From: Sporodiniella umbellata
Lineage: Eukaryota; Mucoromycota; Mucoromycetes; Mucorales; Rhizopodaceae
Assembly (NCBI GenBank): GCA_025677835.1
Contig: JAIXMR010000165.1
Coordinates: forward strand, 1 to 33,943
Direction: 5' to 3'
DNA: 33,943 nucleotides
Below are positions 11,201-19,912 of the stretch, in pieces. The position numbers and the translations under genes are program-made. Each line of letters opens with the position of its first letter. Position 1 is the stretch's first letter. The notes beneath the pieces were generated by a model that saw nothing but the letters and a program-made list of their open reading frames with translations, was not told the DNA's origin and did no database searches.

Positions 11201-12443
11201 ATGGACTTTGATCCCTTTCTACTGTCGTACTACATTTAATAATAATTTAATATGCTTGTTCATTTGGCTTTTATACATCGTTTTCTCTTCCCCCCCTTTT
11301 TATTTTGTTTTCGAAAATTACTTTATGAAAGCATGCCCCACAGGAGTAGAATGTGATCTTTGGTGAAACGAAAGCATTCTTTTTTTTTGTTATTTTTGTT
11401 TTAAGAGAGAGAGAAAAAGTGAGAAAGAATGAAAAGATTAAAGGAAAAGGAAACGTTTTGCCAAAAAAAAAAAAAAGAAAAAAAAGAAGAAAAAAAAACA
11501 GACGAGTAAACAGAGACTGTTAAGCGAACGATTTATTTTTCTGACGCTTAATTATCTGCCTGATTGCTTTTTAGATGTAAGAGCTCCACTTATTTAAGGA
11601 GAGCTTTGTTTAAGGAGTAACATTATGCTGCAGAGCCATATAAAGCAGATTAGTTTATATATAGAGAGGGACACTGCTCCCAATAAACAGTGCTACAACC
11701 AATCAGAGTCAAATCGTATCTTGATTTTATTTCCTAAGTTTCGACACTAAAAAAGCGCAAACACAAAGTGGATGCTTTCGCTGGCACTCTACTTCTCACT
11801 ACTCCACTATCTAAAATGAGCATAACGTTTGGCTTAAAAATAGACAAAGAGAATAGAGAAAAATAACCCTGAGTCTGTAAATTACATTGTTAGCAAGAAT
11901 AAACATGTTGTTAACGCATTTGATACACATAGTTAATACATCGGAATCACATTTTTGAATAAGCCTGCTCTGTTTTCCCCTATATTTATATAAAAACTCC
12001 ACACGCTTACGCTATTTTATCTTCTCGCTTAAAAGATCTTATTGCCAACACATACTCATTAAACAAACGACTTTAGCCAACGGCGTTTTTTTTTTTCGTT
12101 TTTCTTTTGCCCACTTCTCAAAATTTTTCGTACATAGCCCTGCTCGTTTATCTTGACGATCAATTTAATCTCTACTCAAGAGATTATAAAACATAAGCCA
12201 GAGCTATATAAGAGTAGCAATTAACCATAAAAGATTGAAATCGGAACAAAGATACATTGACGGAACAGAGTCGTCTTTATCTAATTAATTTTCAAATACT
12301 TGTATGAGGAGATTGGACAAGTTGAAATAAATATATTTTTTTTCGCGATTTCAATTTTAAGAGCACGGTTTGCCTCTCAAAGCTTTAAACTCAGCTACCT
12401 ATATTCTGGTTCTTTTTATCTCTTGTTCAATCGATTTCACAAA
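11201..12443. other. Divergent intergenic region, 1.24 kb
   Basis: Shared 5' region of the NDT80-like (-) and LENG1-like (+) genes. It contains purine-rich tracts (about 11405-11510), TATA-like motifs near 11640 and 11660 and a CCAAT-like AACCAATCAG at about 11697-11706. I see no gene. Confidence 0.6.
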
Positions 12444-13267
12444 ATGAACATTTTACATCACAAAAGGTAAGCTCTTTATCAATTTCTAATAGCAAAATCT
12501 AAAAGGCACTGCTTAGCTATCATGTATATAACAAAAAGAACATTGAAAAAGTTCGAAAAGATGAACAAGAGGCTGCAGAAAAAGAAAAACAAAAACAAAA
12601 AAGGATTGATCTGGCAGAAAGCGAAGTACGACTGAATTTACTAAGAGAAAAAGCCGGCGTCAATTACATTCAGGACAAGCCAACAGAAAAAATGCAGCAT
12701 ATCAATCTTTTTCCGGAAGCATCCTCTGGCAACAACGAAGAACATGAAAAGGAGGAAAAAGAAAAAGCGAAACAGCTCGAAGATAAGTTTACAATGTATT
12801 TGGGCGGCAATAAAGAACAAAAAGAGGTACCGTGGTATGCCAAAAACTCGGACAAATACAAAGATCTACAAAAAAGCAAGCCCAAGCGCAAGTAAGTATA
12901 AAAACCTATATGATTGACACATTGTTTGACGCGTTTTTTTTTTTTTAGGCGAAGGAGGTCTCCTATACGACTAAGAGATGACCCTTTGAAATACATTGAA
13001 CATAAGTTAGGAACCGAAAAAAAAAAAAAGAAAAAACCAAAAAAGCTGGATGATGAAAAGAGTTCGAAAAAGAGCCAGAATGGGCCTACTATGGAAGAGC
13101 TTCGAGCAAGAAGAATTGAGAGGGAAAAAAAAGAGAGGCAGCGTACAAAAGAGCTCTATTTAGGCCCTGCAGAAGACAACTCAAATGATGAACCAGCAGG
13201 ATACAACTCACAATACAACAGAAAAGAGACATTGTTGGCTAAACAAAACAAAAGAAGACGCTATTAG
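12444..13267 (+). CDS. LENG1: LENG1-like protein with CIR_N-type N-terminus, 238 aa, three exons
   Basis: Exons are 12444-12466, 12517-12891 and 12949-13267. The first is a 23-nt mini-exon encoding MNILHHK. The spliced start, MNILHHKSYHVYNKKNIEKV, has the layout of the CIR N-terminal domain found in animal LENG1 (which begins MNILPKKSWHV) and in the splicing factor Cwc25. A Lys/Glu-rich coiled region follows, then a YLGGNKEQKEVPWYA motif (compare the LENG1 YLGQ...PPWY segment). Next come a basic Arg/Lys tract, a TMEELRARRIERE helix (compare LENG1 LDQLRAERLRRE) and the C-terminal GYNSQYN signature (LENG1 YNSQFN). LENG1 proteins are poorly characterised nuclear, spliceosome-associated factors. 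The three motif matches in order make the orthology good; the molecular role is inferred. Confidence 0.86.
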
Positions 13268-13402
13268 CTATAGCCATTTTTTCATAACCCAACCACTTTC
13301 ATTCATACATCTGCATTTGAATAAAAGTTTTTTCTCGTTTTTCTTTTTCTTTCTTTTTTTTTTTTTTGTTTGGCTTATTTGTTTCTTTTTATAAATTGAC
13401 AG

Positions 13403-15025
13403 ATGAGGGAGATCATTACTCTACAACTTGGCTCTTTAGCAAATCACACTGGAACCCATTTTTGGAACGCTCAGGTACCTTTTTCTCGGCTCTTGACTTG
13501 ACAGCGATTCTAAATCACATTTCTTTTTGTAGGAAGAATATTTTGATTACACAGGACAGGATGAAGGGAAAACGACTGAAATTGACCACGATGTTCTTTA
13601 CCGTGCTGGGGAAACAGCTAATGTAATTTTCTTTTTGGGAACTGAATTGTCTCGTATTGATAGAGCAAAGTAGGGAACAGTAACCTATACTCCGAGGACC
13701 TTAATTTATGATCTCAAAGGCAATTTTGGATCGTTGCAAAAATACAACAGACTTTATCAACAAGATGTGGATAGTGATACAAGTTACTCTTGGTAAATAT
13801 ATACAAATATAGAAATAGGCAAACCATTCTTCTTGACATATTGAAAAAATACGGAACGGATAGGGACCAAGGGATAACTAGAATTGAAAGACCTACGACA
13901 CAAAACAGGTACCAACAGGAACTAGACCGTATGGATGTAGACAGCAACTACCAAATGAACACGGATGCTGTCGATCAACTAAACACGTCTGTCAACAACT
14001 GGTCTGACTTTAACAGAATCAACTTTCACCCACGTTCCATAAACCCGATCGTCACTCATCAGGCGGAGGATGAAGTCAATCGCTTTGACAGTTACACTAT
14101 TGGCAAAGAGGCATATATAGAAAACGAAAAAGAAACAGAAATATTTGAAAACAATATGCGACTTTTTGCTGAAGAGTGCGATAGTCTGCAGGGCTTCCAA
14201 ATAATGACAGATGTCGATGATGCGTTTGGTGGATTTACAGAGGGACTATTGAATGATTTGAGGGACGAATTTGGAAAGCTGTCGATTATAACATATGGAC
14301 TAAGTGACTCCCTTGCTTATTATCGTAACGATGTAAGATTTTATACACTGCTAAAAAAAAGCTGAATCTTTGTTTTTTTTTCTGGCGAAATAGCGTGCTA
14401 AACAAAAGATCGAACTGAATAGAATCTTCAGTCTCACTCGTTTATCCGAGCTTTCATCCGTTTACGTCCCTGTATACACACCTACTACTAAAACTCTCAA
14501 GTTGAGTGGTCTTGAAAACTATCTCATATTCAATGTAAAAGCATTTTTGTTCCAAAAAAAAAAAAAAAAAGAGAGAGAATATTACTTACGCATTGTCCTT
14601 TAGGAGTACGCTCCATACCACACTAGTGCCATTATTGCAGCAGCTATTGAAACAAACTCGGTTCCCTATCGACTGAAAAAGAACTCAGTCACTTTAGCAG
14701 ATTCCATTTCTAGACTAAACTATGTTAGAAACACAAAACTAGCTACCCTATCCATAGCTTTACCCTTCATTAAGGGAACCACCAACACTCTGACACTCTT
14801 GGATCACTTTTCAAAAGCTGAGGTAATCAACGCAATTTACGCACAAAACAAAAACATTATTTTTAAAAGTCATTGTAATAGAACGATATCTATAGCCAAA
14901 TATTTGTCACCCGTGGTGTACAAAGAGATAGATCCAAGGACTTTATGACACCCTTCCAAGCCTATTTTGATTTGAACACAGCACTTCCACTTCCTGAATC
15001 CTTCCCTCGAATAATCTCAGAATAG
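13403..15025 (+). CDS. DML1: Misato/DML1 family protein (tubulin-like mitochondrial distribution protein), 432 aa, seven exons
   Basis: Exons are 13403-13474, 13533-13622, 13674-13792, 13819-14332, 14394-14534, 14604-14822 and 14882-15025. The N-terminus [20 protein letters not shown] with WNAQEEYF is the Misato segment-II signature, in which the start resembles tubulin/FtsZ. Further matches are [28 protein letters not shown], a [13 protein letters not shown] motif and DVDDAFGGF with RDEFGK, all in the order of fungal Dml1. Dml1/MSTO1 proteins act in mitochondrial DNA partitioning, morphology and fusion. The length is slightly below the typical 450-570 aa. The third intron as drawn is only 26 nt (13793-13818); a 116-nt alternative (13793-13908) also keeps frame but removes 30 codons. 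The gene starts 135 bp after the LENG1-like stop. Confidence 0.92.
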
Positions 15026-15096
15026 TAAAAGAAAAAAAAAAGATATGCACATTTATACAAACTGAAATATACAGTAGTGAAAATAAGGTACCAGTC

Positions 15097-15279
15097 ATGA
15101 CACGATTTGAATCAGGAGCTCAAATCAAGGAAAGTTTGGAGAATCAAATCAAGACCATGTCAGGCATCGATTTCCAAGACTTTTATGAGTATAAGCAGAC
15201 TCGAGAAGAATTTTTAGAGACCAAAGATTGTTTGATTACCTTAGCAGACACATATAATAAAGATGACGGGTTAGAGTAA
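15097..15279 (+). CDS. Possible small protein, 60 aa
   Basis: ATG at 15097, 71 bp after the DML1 stop. The stop overlaps by 9 bp the 3' end of the convergent PDCD7-like gene. The product is acidic and probably helical (IKESLENQIKTM, then FYEYKQTREEFLETKD). The composition looks protein-like rather than A/T-driven, and there is room for a short transcript. No family is recognised. It may instead be part of the DML1 3'-UTR. Confidence 0.4.
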   Translation: MTRFESGAQIKESLENQIKTMSGIDFQDFYEYKQTREEFLETKDCLITLADTYNKDDGLE

Positions 15280-16140
15280 ATAAGTAGCCCAAATCCAGTT
15301 GGCAGGCGGAGAGGGTACTACAAACCCTGGTGGTATTTTTCCGGTTGGGTCTCTTTCGTCCATCTCTGTATTTACGATGTATTTATCCCACTGCCTTCTT
15401 GTGCGTAGAAGAGCGTCTAACGATTGAATAGATTCGCACCAGTACCTATAAGCCTCTTTCTCGACTTCTTGGTCTTTCCATATGTCTTGCTCATGAACCG
15501 TCAAATCCTTTCCTGGACCAATTGTCTCCTCCCCTTGCTCCTGCTGTTGTTGTTCATGTGATTCTTTGATTTTGTTGAAAAAATCGTCGCCGTCTTCAGC
15601 GAAAAAATGACCTTGGTTTTCAAGTTTCTTCCGACGTAAACTCTTCAGCAGCTTCAATCGTTCCAGTTTTTTAGCCAGCTCTTTGATTTTGTTTTCTACT
15701 TTTCTCTCTTGTGAATCTTTAGCTTTTTCCGTTGGTCGAGCTATTGTCACTTGCCAATCCATAGTCTTGATCCATAGTTTATGCTTTTTCTCTATTAACT
15801 TCTCCAAATGTCTCTTTTTCTTTTTAGATCGCTTTTTCCACTCTTTGTGCTTTTTCAGTTTTTCTTGTTTTTTACACAATTTGACTAACAGAGCCTCCTC
15901 ATCTAAACTTCGGCTTAACTGGATTAGCTTAACCTATTAAAAGCGCATTAGCTATTTCTCGATACTTTCTTTTGAAAACAAAAACAACTGTACTGCATCA
16001 TGCCCCAATGCTCTCAAATAGTTTGTCCATTCTTCATCGCTTAAAGTGTTAGCAAGGTCAGTTTTTTCAACTTCCTGAGACAAATGCTCATAAGCCAAAA
16101 TGCATTTTGCTAATTTTTTTTTCGTTTTCGTTAGCGACAT
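15271..16140 (-). CDS. PDCD7: PDCD7-like protein (U11/U12 di-snRNP 59K subunit), 269 aa, two exons
   Basis: Minus-strand exons 16140-15994 and 15933-15271 are joined in phase 0 across a 59-nt intron (gtacag...gctaatgcg...aatag, with a CTAAT branch-like motif). The middle is a long Lys/Glu-rich coiled region (KWIKTMDW, then many KK/RR pairs; about residues 65-145). The diagnostic part is the C-terminus: LLRTRRQWDKYIV, then IPPGFVVPSPPANWIWATYL. This parallels the human PDCD7 ending, which has a W-D-x-Y-L motif followed by P-x-G-W-V-x-P-x-P-P-S-x-D-I-W-A-T. In animals and plants, U11-59K bridges U11-48K and U11/U12-65K in the minor (U12-type) spliceosome, in the nucleus. A residual minor spliceosome is known in some Mucoromycota such as Rhizopus. 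It is shorter than human PDCD7 because the Pro-rich N-terminus is absent. Confidence 0.85.
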
Positions 16141-16205
16141 AAAAAAAAGGTTGGTGACATAAAATCACTTGACTGTTCACTTTATTGATAAAGTACATAA
16201 AAGGG

Positions 16206-17198
16206 CTAATCCAACTTAAAATATATGTAGGATTTGTATTGTTTCTTTAAGACTTTGTCTTCTAATTTTTCATCCAAGTAGCTAGAGAAGTAAACTGGGA
16301 AGATGGACTTTGAAGAAAGTATTTCGTTTGACGGCCCATCCAACACCCTATCGGTAAAGATTCTGTTACTTATATCGCTATCCCAAGGGGGCTCTTCTAT
16401 GAATTCGTGGGTTAAATAAATATTATCTACAAAACCAAAGTTCGTAATCGCTTCCAGCTCACTTTTAGTATAATATCGATGGAGAATTTTGTATAGAAAA
16501 CAAGCTTCTTTTGATTTGGTTATATCAAAAAACGTACTCCAGGTAGGTCCTTGAACTGCATATTGAAGTAACCTTTCGTAAGAAGCATCCACAGAGCTAT
16601 TTGGCTTGAATAGTCGAGCTACATCAAACAGATCATGGTTTGATACTCCAAAAGTCAGTCTGTGCTTTATAGATGGAGGGATACCATAAAGTTGAATTCT
16701 TTTAATCCACCTCTTGTCAAGTAAATTAATATCGAAACTGGAGATCATGTTACTATATGTAGCGAACAGTTCAGGATTTTTGAATATATCTCTAATGAAT
16801 ACAGGGACTGTGTCTTGGTTAATTAAAGATGCATCAGGAAGTTCCCCTTGAGTCAACAAGCCATGGTATACACAAAACAGTGCTTCGCCTATTTCAGATG
16901 GGCTATAAATGGTTTCTTGGCGGTTTTGAGCAAACAAAAACCTTTCTTTATTCTTGACATATTGGTACAAAACGGCATCCATAAGCTTCGTACCACTGAC
17001 TAATAGATCATCTACACTGTATAGTCTATCTTCATTCCGTTTTTCTGGTTCATACACGGTGATATCAAATGGAGTGATATTTGAAGGCTTTCTACCAAAA
17101 TCAATAAACTCGCCAAATTCATAGGATACAGCTTCACGATTTAAAGTCAAGTTTCTATACATAGACTCCAGCACCCTTGATTCGTCTTCAATTGACAT
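16206..17198 (-). CDS. Intronless orphan protein, 330 aa
   Basis: Single uninterrupted frame on minus, starting at the ATG at 17198 (MSIEDESRVLESMYRNL); an in-frame TTG at 17210 is less likely. The stop is 65 bp downstream of the PDCD7-like start codon, so the two genes run in the same direction. TATA-like sequences lie about 55-75 bp upstream (ATATATAGG, ATATATACG). The protein is soluble-looking, mixed alpha/beta, rich in Phe and Tyr, and has no signal peptide, membrane segment or low-complexity run. Segments worth searching are LYGIPPSIKHRLTFGVSNHD, VQGPTWSTFFDITKSKEA and FIEEPPWDSDISNRIF. I recognise no family. Lacking introns among intron-rich neighbours, it could be a lineage-specific gene, a retrocopy or a captured foreign gene. 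The length of open frame makes it very likely real. Confidence 0.75.
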   Translation of the reverse strand: MSIEDESRVLESMYRNLTLNREAVSYEFGEFIDFGRKPSNITPFDITVYEPEKRNEDRLYSVDDLLVSGTKLMDAVLYQYVKNKERFLFAQNRQETIYSPSEIGEALFCVYHGLLTQGELPDASLINQDTVPVFIRDIFKNPELFATYSNMISSFDINLLDKRWIKRIQLYGIPPSIKHRLTFGVSNHDLFDVARLFKPNSSVDASYERLLQYAVQGPTWSTFFDITKSKEACFLYKILHRYYTKSELEAITNFGFVDNIYLTHEFIEEPPWDSDISNRIFTDRVLDGPSNEILSSKSIFPVYFSSYLDEKLEDKVLKKQYKSYIYFKLD

Positions 17199-18197
17199 TT
17201 TTTTGAGCAAGAGGAAACAACAGCAAAAGGAAACCGATGGTAGTAGTTATATATAGGATGATATATACGACATAGCTCTATCTCAGTCAAACCCTTGTTC
17301 TTTTCGATATGTACAGATTTTCGAAACCGGTCTTCTAATTGATCCGATGTGGCGTATATATTAAAACACGATAAACGCAACGCATTGAAAAGAGATAAAA
17401 TACGATATTGAAAGAGAACATAACCATTGACTATATTTTGATTTTAAACGTTTTCAGTAGTCTCAAGGCCCTATATATATACTCATAAAACAATCCTTTA
17501 TAGTTTGACTTGTTAAAACCAAAAAAAAAAACCAATCAATACTGAAACCGTAGTAACCTGTACACTATGTGTGTGTAATTTTTTTTGAAAAAGAAAGTTC
17601 AAAACCGTTTTTAGTACCGACTATTCTAAGAATAGTGACCATGTCCAAACCGGCACACAATATGCAATTTATAGCTTTTTAGTAAATAAACCCTTCCTAT
17701 TGTACAAATTTTTAAAATTCTAAGGGAAATGTTGTTGCTTAAACATTCTTGTGACTAAAGAGAAACATAAGAAAAAAGGATGGATCGATCAACAAACGAA
17801 TGTTGGTTTATCCTTTTTCTAAAGAAATGACCTCACAAGAAAAAAACAAAAAAATTGTGAAATCAAAAGTGGCTGAATGACTTGCTACAAAAACAAAAAA
17901 AAACAAAAAAAAACAAGATCAGCCTCAACAAAGCATATAGCAATAAATATACATGCTCATATGTAAGCCCCTTCACTTTTTTTGTGTGCAAATGTAGCTC
18001 AAGTACCAAAACTAAAGTATTTTGAAAAAGAAGGGGGCCATTACTGTGTCACTCTAGACAAACAAGACTCGCACACACGATAAGCCATCATGGATCCTTA
18101 TTTGTTATAAATGAATGTTGACAGCCTTTTTTTCTTTTTCTTTAAAAGCTTTTTTTTTTTTTTTAAATCGTGATTCGGTCTCTCTCTATTGACAGAA
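17199..18197. other. Divergent intergenic region, 1 kb
   Basis: 5' flanks of the orphan gene (-) and the zinc-finger gene (+). A short open frame on minus (17147-17380) has no ATG and no plausible splice link. A perfect 8-bp inverted repeat around one base, resembling a TTC-GAA pair, lies at 17620-17636. Poly-T tracts and an acceptor-like ttgacag end just before the ATG at 18198, so a 5'-UTR intron is possible. Confidence 0.55.
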
Positions 18198-18887
18198 ATG
18201 TATACAGATAGGCATCAAACGGTTCATACCTTAGCTCAATTCTCTTTACAAGGTCCAAACCAAAAGCTATCCATCACTGCTATTAAGCATTTAGATATTT
18301 ATAATGGCCACTTGGGGCATCAAACTCCCCTTTTAACCCCTGGTATCTCGTGTATTGGTAGTGAAACCTCGAGAAACAAAAAACGGTCGGTTCCTAAGGT
18401 ACCACCTATAGAGAACTTTGATTCATACGAAAACCTCAAAAGTCTTGTTTTTGAACCTGAATTTCATGATATTGAATTCCTAGCTAATTTTGCCACAGAT
18501 CCATCATCACCTCCACCGCATTTTCCCTCTCCCAAAAAAACACCTGAGGTTAAACCGTATGATGCTGGAATTCCCAAGACACATTATAAAAATCTTGACA
18601 AGTCTATATCTGATGGGAAAGAAGGGACACTTTATATGTGCCAATACAATGGCTGTGGAAAACCTTTCACCCGATCATACAACCTTAATTCGCACATGAA
18701 GACACATACACGCGACCGCCCACATACTTGCTCCGATTGCGGAAGAACATTTTCTCGACTACACGATAAGAAGAGGCACCAAAAGCTACACTGGGATATT
18801 CGTCCTTACAAATGTACTCAGTGTCAAAAATCGTTTGCTCGCATGGATGCTTTGAATAGACATCTCCAAAAAAGTACTTGCTCTTAA
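18198..18887 (+). CDS. Crz1-like C2H2 zinc-finger transcription factor, 229 aa
   Basis: Single exon from the ATG at 18198. The N-terminal 145 residues are disordered and Ser/Pro-rich. Three tandem zinc fingers occupy residues 148-228: finger 1 (C148, CGKPFTRSYNLNSHMKTH), finger 2 (C178, CGRTFSRLHDKKRHQKLH) and finger 3 (C206, CQKSFARMDALNRH). The motif series FTRSYNLNSHMKTHT, FSRLHDKKRH and FARMDALNRH is the pattern of the Crz1 family, calcineurin-regulated nuclear activators of calcium and stress genes. Finger 3 ends H-x5-C instead of H-x3-H, giving a C2HC type. No clear PxIxIT calcineurin-docking motif is evident, and the protein is much shorter than Dikarya Crz1, so the calcineurin link is unproven. 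An acceptor-like sequence directly before the ATG leaves open an upstream exon. Confidence 0.82.
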   Translation: MYTDRHQTVHTLAQFSLQGPNQKLSITAIKHLDIYNGHLGHQTPLLTPGISCIGSETSRNKKRSVPKVPPIENFDSYENLKSLVFEPEFHDIEFLANFATDPSSPPPHFPSPKKTPEVKPYDAGIPKTHYKNLDKSISDGKEGTLYMCQYNGCGKPFTRSYNLNSHMKTHTRDRPHTCSDCGRTFSRLHDKKRHQKLHWDIRPYKCTQCQKSFARMDALNRHLQKSTCS

Positions 18888-19857
18888 CTTTTGTATGATG
18901 CTTCGATTTCAATCAGCTATATCTCATGTAAATATTTATTTATTGTTTTTTCTTTTTTTTTAAAAAAAAAAAAGTTCCTTTTCTTCAGCTGTCATTTGTT
19001 TGATCAGTTTTGATTCAACTGCTTTATTTTTTTCTGGCTCTTGCTAATATCTAAAAAGAAAAAACTAGTTTATAAACCATATCAATCATAAAAGCAGTCA
19101 GAGCAAGGCTCTTGTTTTATACTAAAAGCGCTTTTGCAATACCGTTCAATTCCTTTACATAAAACACTTGTCAAAGAGCCACTATGACGGCACAGACATT
19201 TTCCAAAGCAAAAAAAAAAAAAAAAAAGGCCAGTATCGGTGTTTTTGTAATACAATAGTAACTTTACAAACTATCGAATTCAGGGCAGAAATAGGCCAGA
19301 GTCTAATCTACTGAGTTTTTGATCCAAGGTTGGTCATTGACTAAAAGCAAAGCAAACTGGCTATGAGCAAACCAGAATAAATATCCCCAAAACCATTGTG
19401 GCAAAAAACTGTTTCTCAAGTAACTTACAGTTGTAGGGGAACAAAAGCATTACACAAAAATGCTAAAAAGGCAAACATCTTTTGTGTACAGTCAAATGCT
19501 TTTGCAATTGGTTCTAAATAGCTTTCAAGGTTTTTGAATGTATTCATTCTCCGAATACGATAGAGTTTGTTGACAGATATACGCGTATCCTTATCCGTTT
19601 TCTACTCTTTTAAAAAAAAGAAAACCAGCCAAAAGCCTTAAATTATACGTCAATAACTGTTTCTTTTTGTTTTCTTTTTAAAACATGTCTGCACCGCTCA
19701 AGAAACTCAATGTCCAAAGAGCTTTTCTCACACTCTCCTCCACTGGCTTTCAATTTTGCGACATAGCGACTCCGCCACAAAGAAAAAAAAATTTTCCACC
19801 ATCAGAAAACACATCCTTCTTTTTCTCCAAACGCACTCTATTTGTGAAAAAAAAAAA
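18888..19857. other. Intergenic and 5'-UTR of the ProRS gene, about 970 bp
   Basis: 3' flank of the zinc-finger gene, with T8 and A12 runs near 18953-18974 and an A17 run near 19209-19227. The promoter region of the prolyl-tRNA synthetase follows. It includes an upstream ATG at 19685 that opens a 75-codon frame overlapping the main start. I see no RNA gene. Confidence 0.55.
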
Positions 19858-19912
19858 ATGGCCTCCTGCGACGCGGTTTTGGAAACACTTGCCAAGCAAT
19901 CTATTCAAGTGA
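19685..19912 (+). other. Upstream ORF overlapping the ProRS start
   Basis: An ATG in good context (AAAACATGTC) opens a 75-codon frame that runs past the ProRS ATG at 19858 in a different frame and ends at 19912. If the transcript starts upstream of 19685, this frame would compete for scanning ribosomes and lower ProRS translation. The transcription start may instead lie between the two ATGs. Confidence 0.4.

Noticed and set aside
17147..17380. 77-codon minus frame upstream of the orphan gene
   Set aside because: No ATG and no splice junction that would fuse it to the 330-aa frame. Treated as 5' flank.
19585..19594. U12-type 5' splice site-like GTATCCTTAT upstream of ProRS
   Set aside because: A weak branch-like CCTTAA follows at about 19636, but no AG lies within the 10-20 nt a U12-type intron requires. 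Probably chance.
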